Both the position numbers and the translations under genes were made by a program. Source: Lumnitzera littorea (lineage: Eukaryota > Streptophyta > Magnoliopsida > Myrtales > Combretaceae). From it: a DNA stretch of 64,000 nt. The notes beneath the pieces were generated by a model. That model worked only from the letters and a program-made list of their open reading frames with translations. It did no database searches and was not told the origin of the DNA. Location of the stretch: assembly GCA_024138015.1 (NCBI GenBank), contig JAMXBB010000008.1, positions 47,262,934 through 47,326,933 of the forward strand, given 5' to 3'. Positions 24,952-35,115 of this stretch are shown one piece after another. The number at the start of each line of letters is the position of its first letter. The first letter of the stretch is position 1.

Positions 24952-24972
24952 CCCCCCCCCTCCCCCCCCCCC
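24952..24972. repeat. Poly-C tract (C9-T-C11)
   Basis: A run of cytosines broken by one T in otherwise AT-rich DNA. It creates a Gly/Arg-rich start in a chance minus-strand frame, which is not considered coding. Confidence 0.9.
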
Positions 24973-25592
24973 TTCCTAGCCTCTTACAACCAGCCATTTA
25001 TGCCTTCTTTTTGGGCATGGTGTTGTCTTGTCTCTTAATTAAAAGTTTTACACATAAAACAATGTGATAACTTGTCCATATATAGTATAAGTTATAGTAA
25101 TATATGGAAGGTGTCTTATTACTAGCTTTTGATAAGTTATCAATTGATAAATGATTCCAACTCTCAATTGATTAGTCATTTAGGATGATTGTTTGGTTCA
25201 CTTATTCACATATATAAGGCTTATGCATGAAGATAAGGAGATTATCTTATATGAAATTCTTTTAAAGTTTGCTTCTTAAATTAATTTGTAAGTTATGATT
25301 TAATTCTTATAAAATTATGAATTTTCTAGAGTTGAATAAAATTATTCAAATTAAACTCTCAGTTAGTTGCTTAGGGTTACAAATCCTTAATTGTTTTAGG
25401 GTTTAGGGTTTTAGATGACTTAGGGTCCGCAATTCTCATAATCGAGTTTTATTGATATAAGCTTTTGAATTGGAAAATTAAATTTGTTTTTAGATGTAAA
25501 CTTAGATTTTTAGTTTAGTTGATCCTTAGGAACATTCAGGAAGTACTCTTAGTTGATTCACATGCCCGTTAAGAAGTAGGGTTTACAAGTGG

Positions 25593-26366
25593 GGAATGTA
25601 CGAAATGATAATTATGAATGAACAAGTAAACAAAACCCATGATAGCTCTAGAAGATATGATGCACCAATGAAGCTTTTGAGGACTCACAGCACAATTCAA
25701 TATGATGTAAGAATCGATCCAGTGAGGTTACTCGCTACCTAACCTTGCTCAAGGGTTAAGATAAGAGTAATGCTGAGAGTAAATAGATAACATTTATGCA
25801 ACGAAGAAAACACAAAAGTATATTAATGGTAATCTATCTAATTCTTTACAATTACAAGTATAAGGGTATTTATACCCATAAGTTATGGCAACTTGCCTAA
25901 AAGGGAAAAGATAAAAAGGGCATTTCCTAAGAAAGAAATGTACAAGATACAAAGGGTAAATATATATATATATACAAGGAAAACAATCATTGATGCAATG
26001 GATTCTATGCATGATATCATATACATAGCGATGCTATATTGGCAAGGCTATTAGAAGATGCGAACAAAAAGTACCAATAGCTTACTTGTCCGAGCAGAGA
26101 TAGCTTAGTCAGTCTAAAGTCTCTCTATGTTGGCTTTTTGATAAGGAAGATGCCGAGTCATCAAATAGCTCGGGTGCGAGTAAGTAATCTTTAATTCAAC
26201 GCACTATAAAGAGATGAGCATTCATTCGGCTCAATATGAAGGGTAACTTGACAAGGAAGCACGCGGCCTTAGTAGGGCCGGCTAAAATACGAGGAGTTAT
26301 CTTACCAGACCCTCTAGCCCTCGGGCTCAGCTAAGGGTTAATGGTTTGGTAACCCGATTCCCATCA
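25593..26366 (-). repeat. E2 5' LTR, main part
   Basis: Continuation of the LTR fragment at 22317-22397. On the minus strand it starts TGATGGGAATC at 26366. It carries the same CCTAACC...GGTTAGG-type hairpin near 25740 and the TATAAATA box near 25870 as the other E2 LTR. Confidence 0.8.
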
Positions 26367-26663
26367 TACACAAACATCATCACCTTTTGATTATTAGATT
26401 AATGCAAGTCTCCTCTTGTAAGCAACCCTTATGCTCTTACTATCCTCTTAACTCTTATCTATTCCCTTTAGCAAGGAGTAGTGGTAAGTAACCATATAAT
26501 TAGGATCGATGAGTCGTATTTGGTAGATTGTAAGCCAAGTAAAATCAATTGGTACATCATATCCAATCAGTAGCTACCCAGACTTTGCTAGTCTTCTTTT
26601 GTTTTCTTTCAATTCTCTTCATTGTGGTGATTTCTCGGTACATTTAACCTCAGAGATGCATCA
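26367..26663 (+). repeat. E1 3' LTR, right part
   Basis: It continues the LTR interrupted at 17369. The CATCATCACCTTTTGATTAT block matches 10991 onward in the E1 5' LTR. It ends GATGCATCA at 26663, followed by CTCGT and the resumed E3 LTR. This exact end defines the 3' terminus of family-A LTRs. Confidence 0.85.
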
Positions 26664-26668
26664 CTCGT

Positions 26669-26957
26669 GCTTACTTGTAAATATTCCTTTCATTTGCTTA
26701 CTCACGTTTATTATTGTTATCTTAACCTTTAAGCAAGGTTAGGTGCCAAGTACTCTCATTGATTAACTTATGTGTCATATCGAGTTGATTCATGAGTCCT
26801 CGATAATTCTGTAGTGTGTCATATTCTTGGAGATAATCATAGGTTTTGTTTATTTTGCTCCTTTCTTCACATATCCTAACTCCATTTCAAGCTTTCAGTA
26901 AGCTTAGATCCATCCCCGATTAGACCAGTATCATCTATCCTTAGTGTGACCCTATCA
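26669..26957 (+). repeat. E3 5' LTR, right part
   Basis: It matches the right third of the 3' LTR (32270-32558), including the hairpin segment near 26725 and the CCCTATCA end at 26957. With 9760-10356 it restores an 886-bp LTR. Confidence 0.85.
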
Positions 26958-26959
26958 TC

Positions 26960-26972
26960 TTAGTGTTAGAGA
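26960..26972 (+). other. E3 primer-binding site, decayed
   Basis: TTAGTGTTAGAGA stands where E2 has TTGGTATCAGAG, two nucleotides after the LTR end. The tRNA-iMet match is poor but the position fits. Confidence 0.5.
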
Positions 26973-27253
26973 AAAGGTTCGTAGTGGGTAAGTTGTTATT
27001 TAACTGTGATTATTACTATGTAGTATGTAGCATTAGTTATAGTAGAGTACTGTAGTTGAGTTAGAGTTAACTGTGGGTATTTGAGTTAGAATAAGGCGTA
27101 ATAGTTCATTGTTGTATGTATCTTGTTGTACTATGTTTTGAGCTATGAAAACAAAGCAAGTAGTAGTTATATGCTTCTTATGAGATAGTAAAGTTGAGTA
27201 TTTAGAAACTATACATGAATTGTTCTACAAGAAGCACTAGTGTTGAGAAAAGG

Positions 27254-28540
27254 ATGACTAACTCAAGTGTAAACACTAGTATTACAGATGATAACAGTGG
27301 TGTCATCCACAATGGTTAATAACCCCAAAATTCAAAGTTAACCTAACTAGAGCTGTTCATGCATTAGCCTTTCAGCCTACTGATGCTGCTCAAAACATTC
27401 CCCAAGCTGCTTAGCTCGCAAGAGGATAGATCCCAGCTTGACAAAATTGAGGTGAAAGAGTAGGAGAATGTATGCAGAGAAGGCTTGACTTGGGTAAAGT
27501 AGATGAAGAGGACGAAGAAGAAGAGTATGTTAAAGTGGAAGAACGAGCTCAAGCACACCAAGCTACTAACCTTGCGAAGCTTTAAATCTAAAACTTTAAT
27601 AGTTCTAGAAATGCTTATGACTATTTGGATTAGAAGGAAAAGGCTAAGCGAGTTTTTGACTAGTATCGGTATGAAGACCACTAAAAGGTGAAAGTTGCTG
27701 CTGTTAAATTATTAGGGTATATTGCGTTATGGTAGAAGAACTTCTAAACCATGAGGAGGAGAGAAGGACGTAAATAAGTCAATACTTAGCCTAAAATGAC
27801 AAGAAAACTCAAAAATATATTTATACCAGATATTTATCTATAGGACAACTTTGCTCAACTTCAAGAGCTAAAGCAAGGGAATGAACCATTGATGAGTATA
27901 TCTGAGAGTTCTAGAAGCTCATGATTCAATGTGAAGTTGATGAGCCTTCAACCCAAATAGTTTTCAATGTCCTTGTTGGATTGAGATATGATATCCAAGA
28001 CATAGTAGAGTTACAGCATTTCACCACACTAGATGAGGCCATCAAAATAGCCCAACGAGTAGAGAGGTAAAGGAGGAATTGGCCAAGCCTACCTTCAATG
28101 AGTTGACCTGGTCAACTTCACTAGCTTACTTAAAGTAGTAGCTAAGTTTCCTAGAGTGTTAACTCTAAAAGAAGAGCTAAAGTAGTAACTAAATTGAAGG
28201 GTTGCCTTACCAACCAAGAGTTTCCAAAGGGAACTTACACGAAGGGACAAGGATCTATGAAGAGGATGAGCTAGATCAAGTACTTTAAGATTTAAGAGTT
28301 TAGACACATAGCCGCCTAATGTCCAAACAAAAGAACTATGATCATCAAGGGAGATGCCTGGAAGACTAAAGTAGATAATACAGATGAGAAACCAAAAGAG
28401 AAAAGAGAGTTGGAGGGAGAAGCTAAGGTTAATGATGAACTAGTTGAGGAAGATGTGTTTATCGAAGATTTGGATAAGTTAACTTTAGTTTTCTGATGTG
28501 CAATGAATATTGAACCCGCTACTAAGGAAGAGTAGAAAGA
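27254..28540 (+). pseudogene. E3 gag, degraded
   Basis: It starts at ATG 27254 (MTNSSVNTS), matching the E2 gag start. The capsid core is seen near 27700 as KLLGYIALW. A GVIHNG motif at the N-terminus is also shared with E2. An acidic linker with VEEDVFIEDLDKL lies near 28440-28490. Many stops and frame changes; not translatable. Confidence 0.7.
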
Positions 28541-28990
28541 GAACTTGTTCCACATCTCATCCATACTAAATGAGCAAGTATTTATGCTCATAGTAGACAG
28601 TAGAAGTTGTACTAATGTAGTGCCTACTGACCTGATTAAGAGGCTTAAGTTACCAACTATCACATACCCAAAGCCATATAAATTGCATTGGCTATATAAG
28701 AAGCAAGCATTACATATACCTCAATAAGTCTTGCGATCAATCTTAATTGGGAGTTACTCTAATGAGATTCTCTACAATGTACTACCAATGTATGCATCAC
28801 ATGTATTGTTAAGCCGACCTTGGTTATTTGATCGTAAAGTCATACATGATGGGTTTTGAAACACATATGCCTTTGAGAAAGAAGGGAGGAAGATTACTTT
28901 GAATCCTATGATCTCAAGTCAAGTAAGTAGATTGCAAGCTAAGTTAGCTCGAGGAGCTAAGAAGGCTTTGGTTCTAACTTAAGCTGAGCT
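28541..28990 (+). pseudogene. E3 protease
   Basis: The frame at 28545-28727 carries VDSRSCTNVVPTDLIKRL, the active-site region; the expected Asp-(Ser/Thr/Gly)-Gly is altered to Asp-Ser-Arg. The substrate-flap end appears near 28805 as LLSRPWLFDRKVIHDGF, with Ser where Gly is usual in LLGRP. It shares one reading frame with the RT downstream, so this part of pol has stops but no frameshift. Confidence 0.8.
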
Positions 28991-29990
28991 CCAACAAGCC
29001 ATTAAGTTTGACCTACCGACCTTCCTATTGATAAGGAGATTACTTGAATTGAAGGAACAAGTGAAGTTGCTAAAGGAAGTCAAGGAGTTGTTCGATGAAT
29101 ATTTCGACTGGTTTCCAAAGAAGTTACCAAAAGGGTTACACCCTTTCTGAGGCATAAAGCACTACATTGACTTGACACTCGGTATTACTTTACCGAATAA
29201 GCCAACCTATTAAACGAATTCTAAATAGACTACCGAGCTCTAAAGACAAGTCGGTGAGCTACTAGAAAAAATATATGTAAGAGAAAGTCTTAGCCCCTAT
29301 GCTATACCTACATTACTTGTAGTAAAGAAGGATGATACTTAGCAAATGTGTGTAGATAGTAGAGCTATGAATAAAATCACGATTAAGTATAGGTACCCTA
29401 TTCCAAGGCTAGATGATATGCTAGACAAACTGAACGGTGCTAAAGTGTTCAGCAAGATTGACTTGAAGTCAAGTTACCAACAAATTCGTATGAGTTAAGG
29501 TGATGAGTGAAAGATTACCTTCAAAACTCAACATGGATTGTATGAGTGGATGGTCATACCTTTTAGGCGATCAAATACCCCAAGCACTTTTATACAATTA
29601 ATGAACCATGTTTTGAGAGACTTGACCAAAAGATGTGTTGTAGTCTACTTCAACAACATTCTTGCCTACAATGTTGACTTAGCAAGTCATATTGACCATC
29701 TCTAAGCTGTTTTCAATATCCTTAGAGCAGAGAAGTTGTTTGAAAACATGAAGAAGTGTTGTTTCTATCAGGAAGAGGTGATCTTCCTAAGCTACATGGT
29801 TAGTGGAGGAAGATTAAGAGTTGATGAAAAAAAAGTTCAAGCCATTGTTGATTGGCTAACCCCATCTTTGTGTACCGAAGTGAAGAGTTTTCATGGATTA
29901 GCATCCTTCTATCAACTCTTTATCCAAGGATTTAGTACTATAGTTACACCTCTGACTAAATTAACAAAAAAGAACATAAAGTTTAAGTAA
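28991..29990 (+). pseudogene. E3 reverse transcriptase
   Basis: In the same frame as protease. Blocks in order are MNKITIKYRYPIPRLDDMLD (29367), GAKVFSKIDLKSSYQQIRM, LYEWMVIPF and YFNNILAY (about 29648-29671). The polymerase Asp pair of YFDD is changed to Asn-Asn, so the enzyme was dead apart from the stops. The connection part (29736-29990) is open: FHGLASFYQLFIQGFS and TPLTKLTKK. About 1.45 kb of pol (28545-29990) keeps one frame with scattered stops. Confidence 0.85.
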
Positions 29991-30430
29991 GGAGATAAAG
30001 AGAAGAGAAGCTTTCCCGAGGTGAAGCAAAGGTTGACCTCTGTCCCAATCTTAACTCTGCTTGATTTTGAGAAAGTGTTTAAGCTTGAATGTACTGCATC
30101 GGGTGTCAACATTGGAGCTATACTGATTTAAGAAGGACTACCAGTCACTTATCATAGTGAAAAGATTAGAGGAGCACAATTGGACTATTTTGTATATGAC
30201 AAAGAACTCTTGGCATTAATCTAAGCTCTTTATGCATGGCAACATTACCTTTTGCTAAAGGAATTTGTCATATACACAAATCATCAGTCCTTAAGGTATC
30301 TGTAGAGCCAATCAAAGTTATCTAAATGCCAAGCTCGATTGATTGAATTTTTGGAAGGGTTTCATTTTTTTTTGTCAAATACAAGTAAGGCAAGAGTAAT
30401 GTAGTTGCTGATGCCCAGTTGAGGAGACAT
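29991..30430 (+). pseudogene. E3 RNase H, frameshifted
   Basis: LTSVPILTLLDFEKVFKLEC is followed by TASGVNIGAIL, where Asp-Ala is expected and Thr-Ala is found. YDKELLAL keeps Glu. YTNHQSLRYL again has Asn for Asp. A T-run near 30363-30370 coincides with loss of frame. Confidence 0.75.
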
Positions 30431-30559
30431 GTTTTTCTTACCGAATTGCAACCTGACTATTAGGATTTGCAAGCATTAAAAAATAATACCCACATGATTC
30501 TCATTTTGGTCTGATATATAGACATTAGGAAGAGGGGAAAACAATAGATTAATATGATG

Positions 30560-31330
30560 TAGAAGATAGTTATCTGTTCTATAGTGGTAAACTGTATGTG
30601 TCGACCTGTCTATTAAGGGAACTACTTGTAAGAGAAACACATAGTAGAGGACTCCCTAGATACTTTGGACAAAGAAAGATATATAAACTACTAAATGATA
30701 GGTTCTTCTAGCCTAAAATGAAGTAAGATGTATACCATGTGATTAAAGGTTGCCTTTCCTGTAAGAAGGCCAAGTGCTAACCTAAATAAGGGAAAGTAAT
30801 GCCTTTACCCATCCCAACCAAGCCATAGACTAACCTAAGCATGAATTTTGTCCTTAAATTACCCAAAACTGCCCAAGGCAAAGACTCTATTATGGTCGTC
30901 ATAGACAGATTTAGCAAAATGGCACATTTTATGCCCTTTACTAAAACTAATGATGCTTTGACTATTGCTTCTTTGTTTTTGTAGGAAATTGTTCTCTTAT
31001 ACAGAGTGCTAAACAGTCTAATGTCAAACAACGATTCAAAATTCCTGAGCCATTCTTGGTGTACTCTTTGGCTTCAAATGGGAACCAAGCTACTATTTAG
31101 TACTTCTTACTATCTCCAAACCAACAGCCAAATAAAGGTTGTCAACCGTACCCTAAGATCGCTATTCCTAGCTATAGTAGGAAAGAACTTAACCAACTAG
31201 GATGTTTGCCTCCTTATGGTAGAGTTTACTTATAACAAAACCATGTACACCACCACTAGGCATGCCCCATTTGAAGTTGTATACGGTTTCAATCCCGAGC
31301 TGCCCCTTAATCACACCTCAATGCCTTCAA
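30560..31330 (+). pseudogene. E3 integrase, degraded
   Basis: The catalytic core reads VIDRFSKMAHFM (about 30898; first Asp kept), then SNNDSKFLSH (about 31022; the expected Asp is Asn) and QIKVVNRTL (about 31131; the expected Glu is Lys). The frame continues MVEFTYNKT and APFEVVYGF (about 31264). Two of three catalytic acids are lost through G-to-A changes. Confidence 0.8.
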
Positions 31331-31724
31331 CTAACTAAGAAGATCAAAAAGCAAGAACTAGAGCTCAATCCCTCCAACAGCTCTACTAACAAGTCACCCT
31401 GCACATTAATCAAGCTACCTAAAGGTTGAGAAAGAAAGGCAAAGGAAGGAAAAATAAGCAATTTCAACCCAACCACAAAGTATGGCTACACTTAAGTAAA
31501 GAAAGATTTCTTAACAAAAGAATGAATAAGCTATCTACCCAAGCTACAAGACCATTCAAGATACTCTAGAAGATAAATGACAATGCATACCAGTGAAAGC
31601 CACTAGAAGACTTCAAAGTATCGAATGTGTTTAATGTTACTGACCTCAACACTTACCAACTTAAGGAAGAATTGAATGAGGACCAGTCGAATTTGATCCC
31701 AAATCCTAATCAACCAAGTAGGGA
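31331..31724 (+). pseudogene. E3 integrase C-terminal module and tail
   Basis: It contains KVWLHLSKERFLNKR and RPFKIL (GPY/F-type, with Arg for Gly) followed by KVSNVFNVTDLN, then a hydrophilic tail up to the LTR. It is homologous to the E2 tail at 18223-18500. No chromodomain was recognised. Confidence 0.7.
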
Positions 31725-32558
31725 TGATAGGAATCAGAGCACTAGACCTCTATCCTAAGCCTTAGCTAAAAGGCTTGAGAGTATAGCTAAGCAAGTTCTC
31801 CTGTACTGACCTGTAGCTTATGAGTTCAGGTTGCTCCAATCTACCAATCAACTGCCTTATCCAAGCCAAACCCTCCCATGCCCATTAATAGTCTCTAACT
31901 GCCGACCTAAGACACTCTCAAACAACAACTCAACCTTTCATACCAGAATCTAAACTGCTTAGAGCATGTTTGAGCCAAAGTCACCTCGAAAGAAACCCCA
32001 AATTCTACTCAACACCTCTGATCGACAATCCCTAGCTTGATCGTATAACTTTTTTTATTTCTACCAAAAGTTCTCCACTAATTGTTGGCTACATGTCTAA
32101 ACAATCATGTAACAAAATCTTCCATACAAAACTAATGCTTTTCTTGATTTTTCATCTATGGCCCCTTAACATTCCTTGTACATTACTTATTTTGAACAAT
32201 ACGCTTTTAGTCATTTCCATTTGCACAACACATATCAACATAATTACAGAGTATTCTAAGTCTCTCCTACTTGCTTGTAAACATTCCTTTTGTTTGCTCG
32301 CTTGCATTTATCACTCTTATCCTAACCCTTAAGCAAGGTTAGGTGGTGAATTCCTTCATTGGACCAACTCGTATATCATATCAAGTTGATTTGTGAGTCC
32401 TCAATAGTTCCATAACATGTCATATTCTTGGAATTGATCATAGGTTTTGCTTATTTTGCTCCTTTCTTCATGCATACCATCTCCATTTCAGGCTTTTAGT
32501 AAACTTAGACCCATTCCCAATAAGGCCAACCTCATCTGCTCTTGATGCAGCCCTATCA
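31725..32558 (+). repeat. E3 3' LTR (family B)
   Basis: 834 bp, TGATAGGAATC...CCCTATCA. It contains the hairpin CCTAACC...GGTTAGG near 32323. It lacks about 51 bp near 32222 that are present in the 5' LTR. It is followed directly by AGGTA. Confidence 0.85.
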
Positions 32559-32563
32559 AGGTA
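32559..32563. repeat. Target-site duplication of E3, right copy (AGGTA)
   Basis: Identical to 9755-9759. It marks the right end of the whole nest. Confidence 0.85.
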
Positions 32564-34045
32564 GAGTATGAATAGAAAAGTTTAGGAACCTATACCTATG
32601 GGATAAGGTACAGGTAGAGCCTCATACCCTATTTACCTTGTACCTGCTCACCCTTGGTTAGAGAGACAGGATATCATGTTTTGCAACCTTAAGTTTCATG
32701 GATTAAAATGTAATGTCATTACTGGTTTAAATCTGTTTTTATTCAGTACTGAATGAAGAAGAATTTAATAGTTAGTTTAGGGTGGGCATATCTAATAGAA
32801 AATTCGAAAATTGAATTTCATTGGATTAGAATTTTATTTTTTCATCAATGATTCTATTGATCGGAATCTTTCTAAAACTTATTCAAATTTCGATTTCATT
32901 TTGTTTCAAAAAATGTAAATTTAACTAAATTTGCATCATTTGCTTTAATGACATAGAATATAATAGGAAAGAAAAATAAGAAGTGAATGCATATTACATA
33001 TCAAATATTATTTGAATAATAAAAAGTACTAAAAATATTAAATAAGTGTTGTTAGCATTAGTTGGCAAAAAAAAGTGTTGTTAGCATTAATAATATATAG
33101 ATATAAATAATAGAACAAGAAATAAAAGATGAATTTGTACCTTAATACCAAACATTACTTTAATAGTTAAAAAAAAATAATTAAGACACTAAGTATGTAT
33201 TATTGGTTTCAATAAGGTAGTTAGATATATTTAATTTACATAATGTTAAATTTAGATTTAGATTGTATACAATTTCCATTATGTATGAATGGGTTAAGTG
33301 ATAATTTTAAAACCTAATTTCAATATCAAATTAATTAGAAATCCATAATTACTTGATCTAAAATTTTTGTGCTCACAATTGCTAGTATAATTTCATTTAT
33401 CTACAATCTATTTTATTTATAGGCTAGGATTCTAAGATTGAATGAATTGAGTATATACGAGATATAATTGAGTTACATATAGCTCGAGTCAAGCTTTGGT
33501 TAAGATTGATCAAGCTTAGGCTTTTTATTTCAAGGTTAATGCTAAATGGCACTTGAATGAAATTTGAACTTGGCTTGCTTGAGTTCATATTGTGAATAAT
33601 TAAATTCTTTTGATTAACAATATATTTAAGCTTGAAGACAATCCTAAATCTAACATACATTAAATTAGCTTAAGCTATAATTATTTTGTTAGTCAATTGT
33701 ATGATGTGGACTGGTTAAAATTACAAATCATCAACCATTTAGAACGTTATAAGTAAGGAGGGAAGAAATCAAAAGTTAAATCAGGTTTGTCCTAAGGTTA
33801 GTCCATAAATGATTAAAAGCATCATTGATTGAAACTAGAAGAAGCTAGAAGTTATAGTTTCTTATTCTCAATTCTACTTTTTGAGTTGAACATCAATCAA
33901 CTTTGAGTAGTTATAACTTTCGCATATGAATAGTTATGAAATCCATAGTACGTTAATAAAGGCCAATTTGAGTTTACTATAGATTGGAGTAAACTATTTT
34001 GCCATTTAGCACTATTTCAAAAGTCAAATTTTCTTTAAGCAAGAT
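32564..34045. other. AT-rich intergenic spacer
   Basis: No gene was recognised. An open frame at 33424-33660 (-) has no domain. The sequence resembles the AT-rich host DNA left of 9754. It runs up to the ACTGG string that flanks E7. Confidence 0.5.
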
Positions 34046-34051
34046 ACTGGG

Positions 34052-34355
34052 TGTTAATGAGTGGTTTTTGCTCTGTTGTGTAGTCACTTACAAGATAGAA
34101 AAAACCATGAGGAGCACCAAAATTTGCTCCAATGTGGCACCTCCGATGCTTAAGTTAGTCATGATAATGAAAAAAAAAAAAAAAAAAAACCTTACTTGAG
34201 AGAGAGGGAGCAAACACCCTTTACTTTGGGGTCTCATCTCCTATTTATAAGGAATGAGACTAAGCTACCTCTAGTTTAGGCATATTAGAGCCTAACCGAG
34301 TTTTAGGCCAATCAATTCAAGTCCTAAGGATCTAAATCCAAAAATCCTATTAACA
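34052..34355 (+). repeat. E7 left LTR-like repeat
   Basis: It is homologous to 46142-46439 throughout: TTACAAGATAGAAA, CTCCTATTTATAAGGAATGAG and AGCCTAACCGAGTTTTAGG all have counterparts. A pure A run (34170-34189) interrupts it at the place where the other copy has only AGAATAAGAAA. Confidence 0.7.
34170..34189. repeat. Poly-A run (20 A)
   Basis: Directly visible homopolymer inside the left E7 repeat. It is absent from the right repeat and is therefore a later slippage expansion or small insertion. Confidence 0.9.
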
Positions 34356-34619
34356 TTTTCCCATCCAGATTCATTGACAAGGGATGAAGATGGTGACATG
34401 GCTTAAGGTTGGGCTGTCTAAGCTCCAAGCTAAGTGGTCATGTTGCAACAGAAGCTTCTCGTGGACATTTCCAAACTTACCTAGGATCTAGTGAGTTAGA
34501 GTCTTAACTAAGAAAGAGTAGATTGGCATACAAGGTGTTTAAGTTAGACATGATTTATACTAATTGGATCCATAGAGCTTCAGATGATTTGAGTAAGATA
34601 AGACCCGTGATCAATAGAG

Positions 34620-35115
34620 TAGATTTTCCTCGGTCTTTTATGCCATCAAGGTGATCTAAGCAAACGTATTGGATCTTTCTTGGGCTTTTATGCCATCAAG
34701 GTGATCCCATTGTGTCAAATTTTTCTTAAGCTTTTATGTTATTGAGGTGATCTAAATAAACAAGATAATCCAAAGAAGCGTATTGGATTTTTCTCGGGTT
34801 TTCATGGTAGTAAGATTATCCAAATAAACATGTTAGATTTTTCTTGGACTTGTATGCTAGCGAGATTATCTAAGGAAATGTATAAGACTTTCTCAGGCTT
34901 TTATACAAGCGAGATTATCTAAATAAAAGTATCAAATTTTTCTTCGGCTTTCATTCTAAGGAAAATATCCAAAGAAGCATTTAGGATTTTTCTCGGGTTT
35001 CTCCGTCAAGCGAGATTATCTAAATAAGCATGTATCAAATGTTTCTTGTACTTTCGTGCCATCAAAAGAAGAGAATCAAATTTTCCTTAGACTTTTATGC
35101 CAAAGAGACTACCCA
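34620..35115. repeat. Minisatellite, about 10 units of about 50 bp
   Basis: Degenerate tandem units, each with a GATTTTTCTCGGGCTTTTATG-like half and a GCGAGATTATCTAAATAAA-like half. Starts are near 34622, 34673, 34719, 34788, 34836, 34887, 34935, 34986, 35039 and 35079. Most spacings are 46-53 bp. No conserved frame. It lies between the left E7 repeat and E6 gag. Confidence 0.8.

Larger units (their letters stand above)
22398..25587. mobile_element. X0: candidate long solo LTR (about 2.2 kb) inside the E2 5' LTR
   Basis: Once X1 is removed, the insert begins TGAGGTTAG and ends GGTTTACA (TG...CA). Its flanks are AGTAG (22393-22397) and AGTGG (25588-25592), where the uninterrupted LTR copy has GGTAG. 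No retroviral coding sequence is visible inside. The length is large for a solo LTR, so a truncated or non-autonomous element is the alternative. A C-rich tract sits at 24952-24972. Confidence 0.5.
17370..26366 (-). mobile_element. E2: family-B Ty3/gypsy element, antisense, inside the E1 3' LTR
   Basis: 3' LTR 17370-18222 (853 bp), internal 18223-22316, 5' LTR 22317-22397 plus 25593-26366 (855 bp). The near-equal LTR lengths confirm the split. The flanks TGCGC (17365-17369) and TACAC (26367-26371) differ only by two G-to-A changes and fit a decayed duplication. Order on the minus strand is gag-protease-RT-RNase H-integrase. The internal region is about 670 bp shorter than in E3, so some coding sequence is deleted. 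Confidence 0.8.
10357..26663 (+). mobile_element. E1: family-A Ty3/gypsy retrotransposon inserted in the E3 5' LTR
   Basis: 5' LTR 10357-11847 (about 922 bp once Cassandra and its duplication are removed), internal region 11848-16725, 3' LTR 16726-17369 plus 26367-26663 (about 940 bp). Flanks are TTCCT (10352-10356) and CTCGT (26664-26668). The unsplit E3 LTR reads CTCCT there, so each copy is one or two changes from the ancestor. The first LTR dinucleotide has decayed from TG to TA. Order is gag-protease-RT-RNase H-integrase. All coding parts contain stops. Confidence 0.85.
9760..32558 (+). mobile_element. E3: family-B Ty3/gypsy retrotransposon, outermost shell of a five-level nest
   Basis: The 5' LTR starts at 9760 (TGATAGGAATC) and is split: 9760-10356 and 26669-26957. 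The internal region is 26958-31724 and the 3' LTR is 31725-32558. The intact flanking AGGTA duplication proves that the outer halves belong together. Between the two 5' LTR pieces lie E1, C1, E2, X0 and X1. The 5' LTR sums to 886 bp against 834 bp for the 3' LTR, and a deletion of about 51 bp near 32222 accounts for the difference. Pol order is protease-RT-RNase H-integrase. It is dead: many stops, a frameshift in RNase H and lost catalytic residues. By the insertion logic it is the oldest element of the nest. Confidence 0.85.

Noticed and set aside
24695..24997. 100-codon minus-strand frame in X0
   Set aside because: It arises from the poly-C tract and simple AG/CT repeats; no domain and no conservation evidence.
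25380..25420. Telomere-like GGGTTTAG motifs, also scattered CCCTAAA at 55500-55650
   Set aside because: Isolated units, not a tandem array; too few for an interstitial telomere.
34620..35115. Minisatellite and the 88-bp array (41070-41430) as CRISPR-like arrays
   Set aside because: Whole units repeat without unique spacers, and the context is a plant retroelement.
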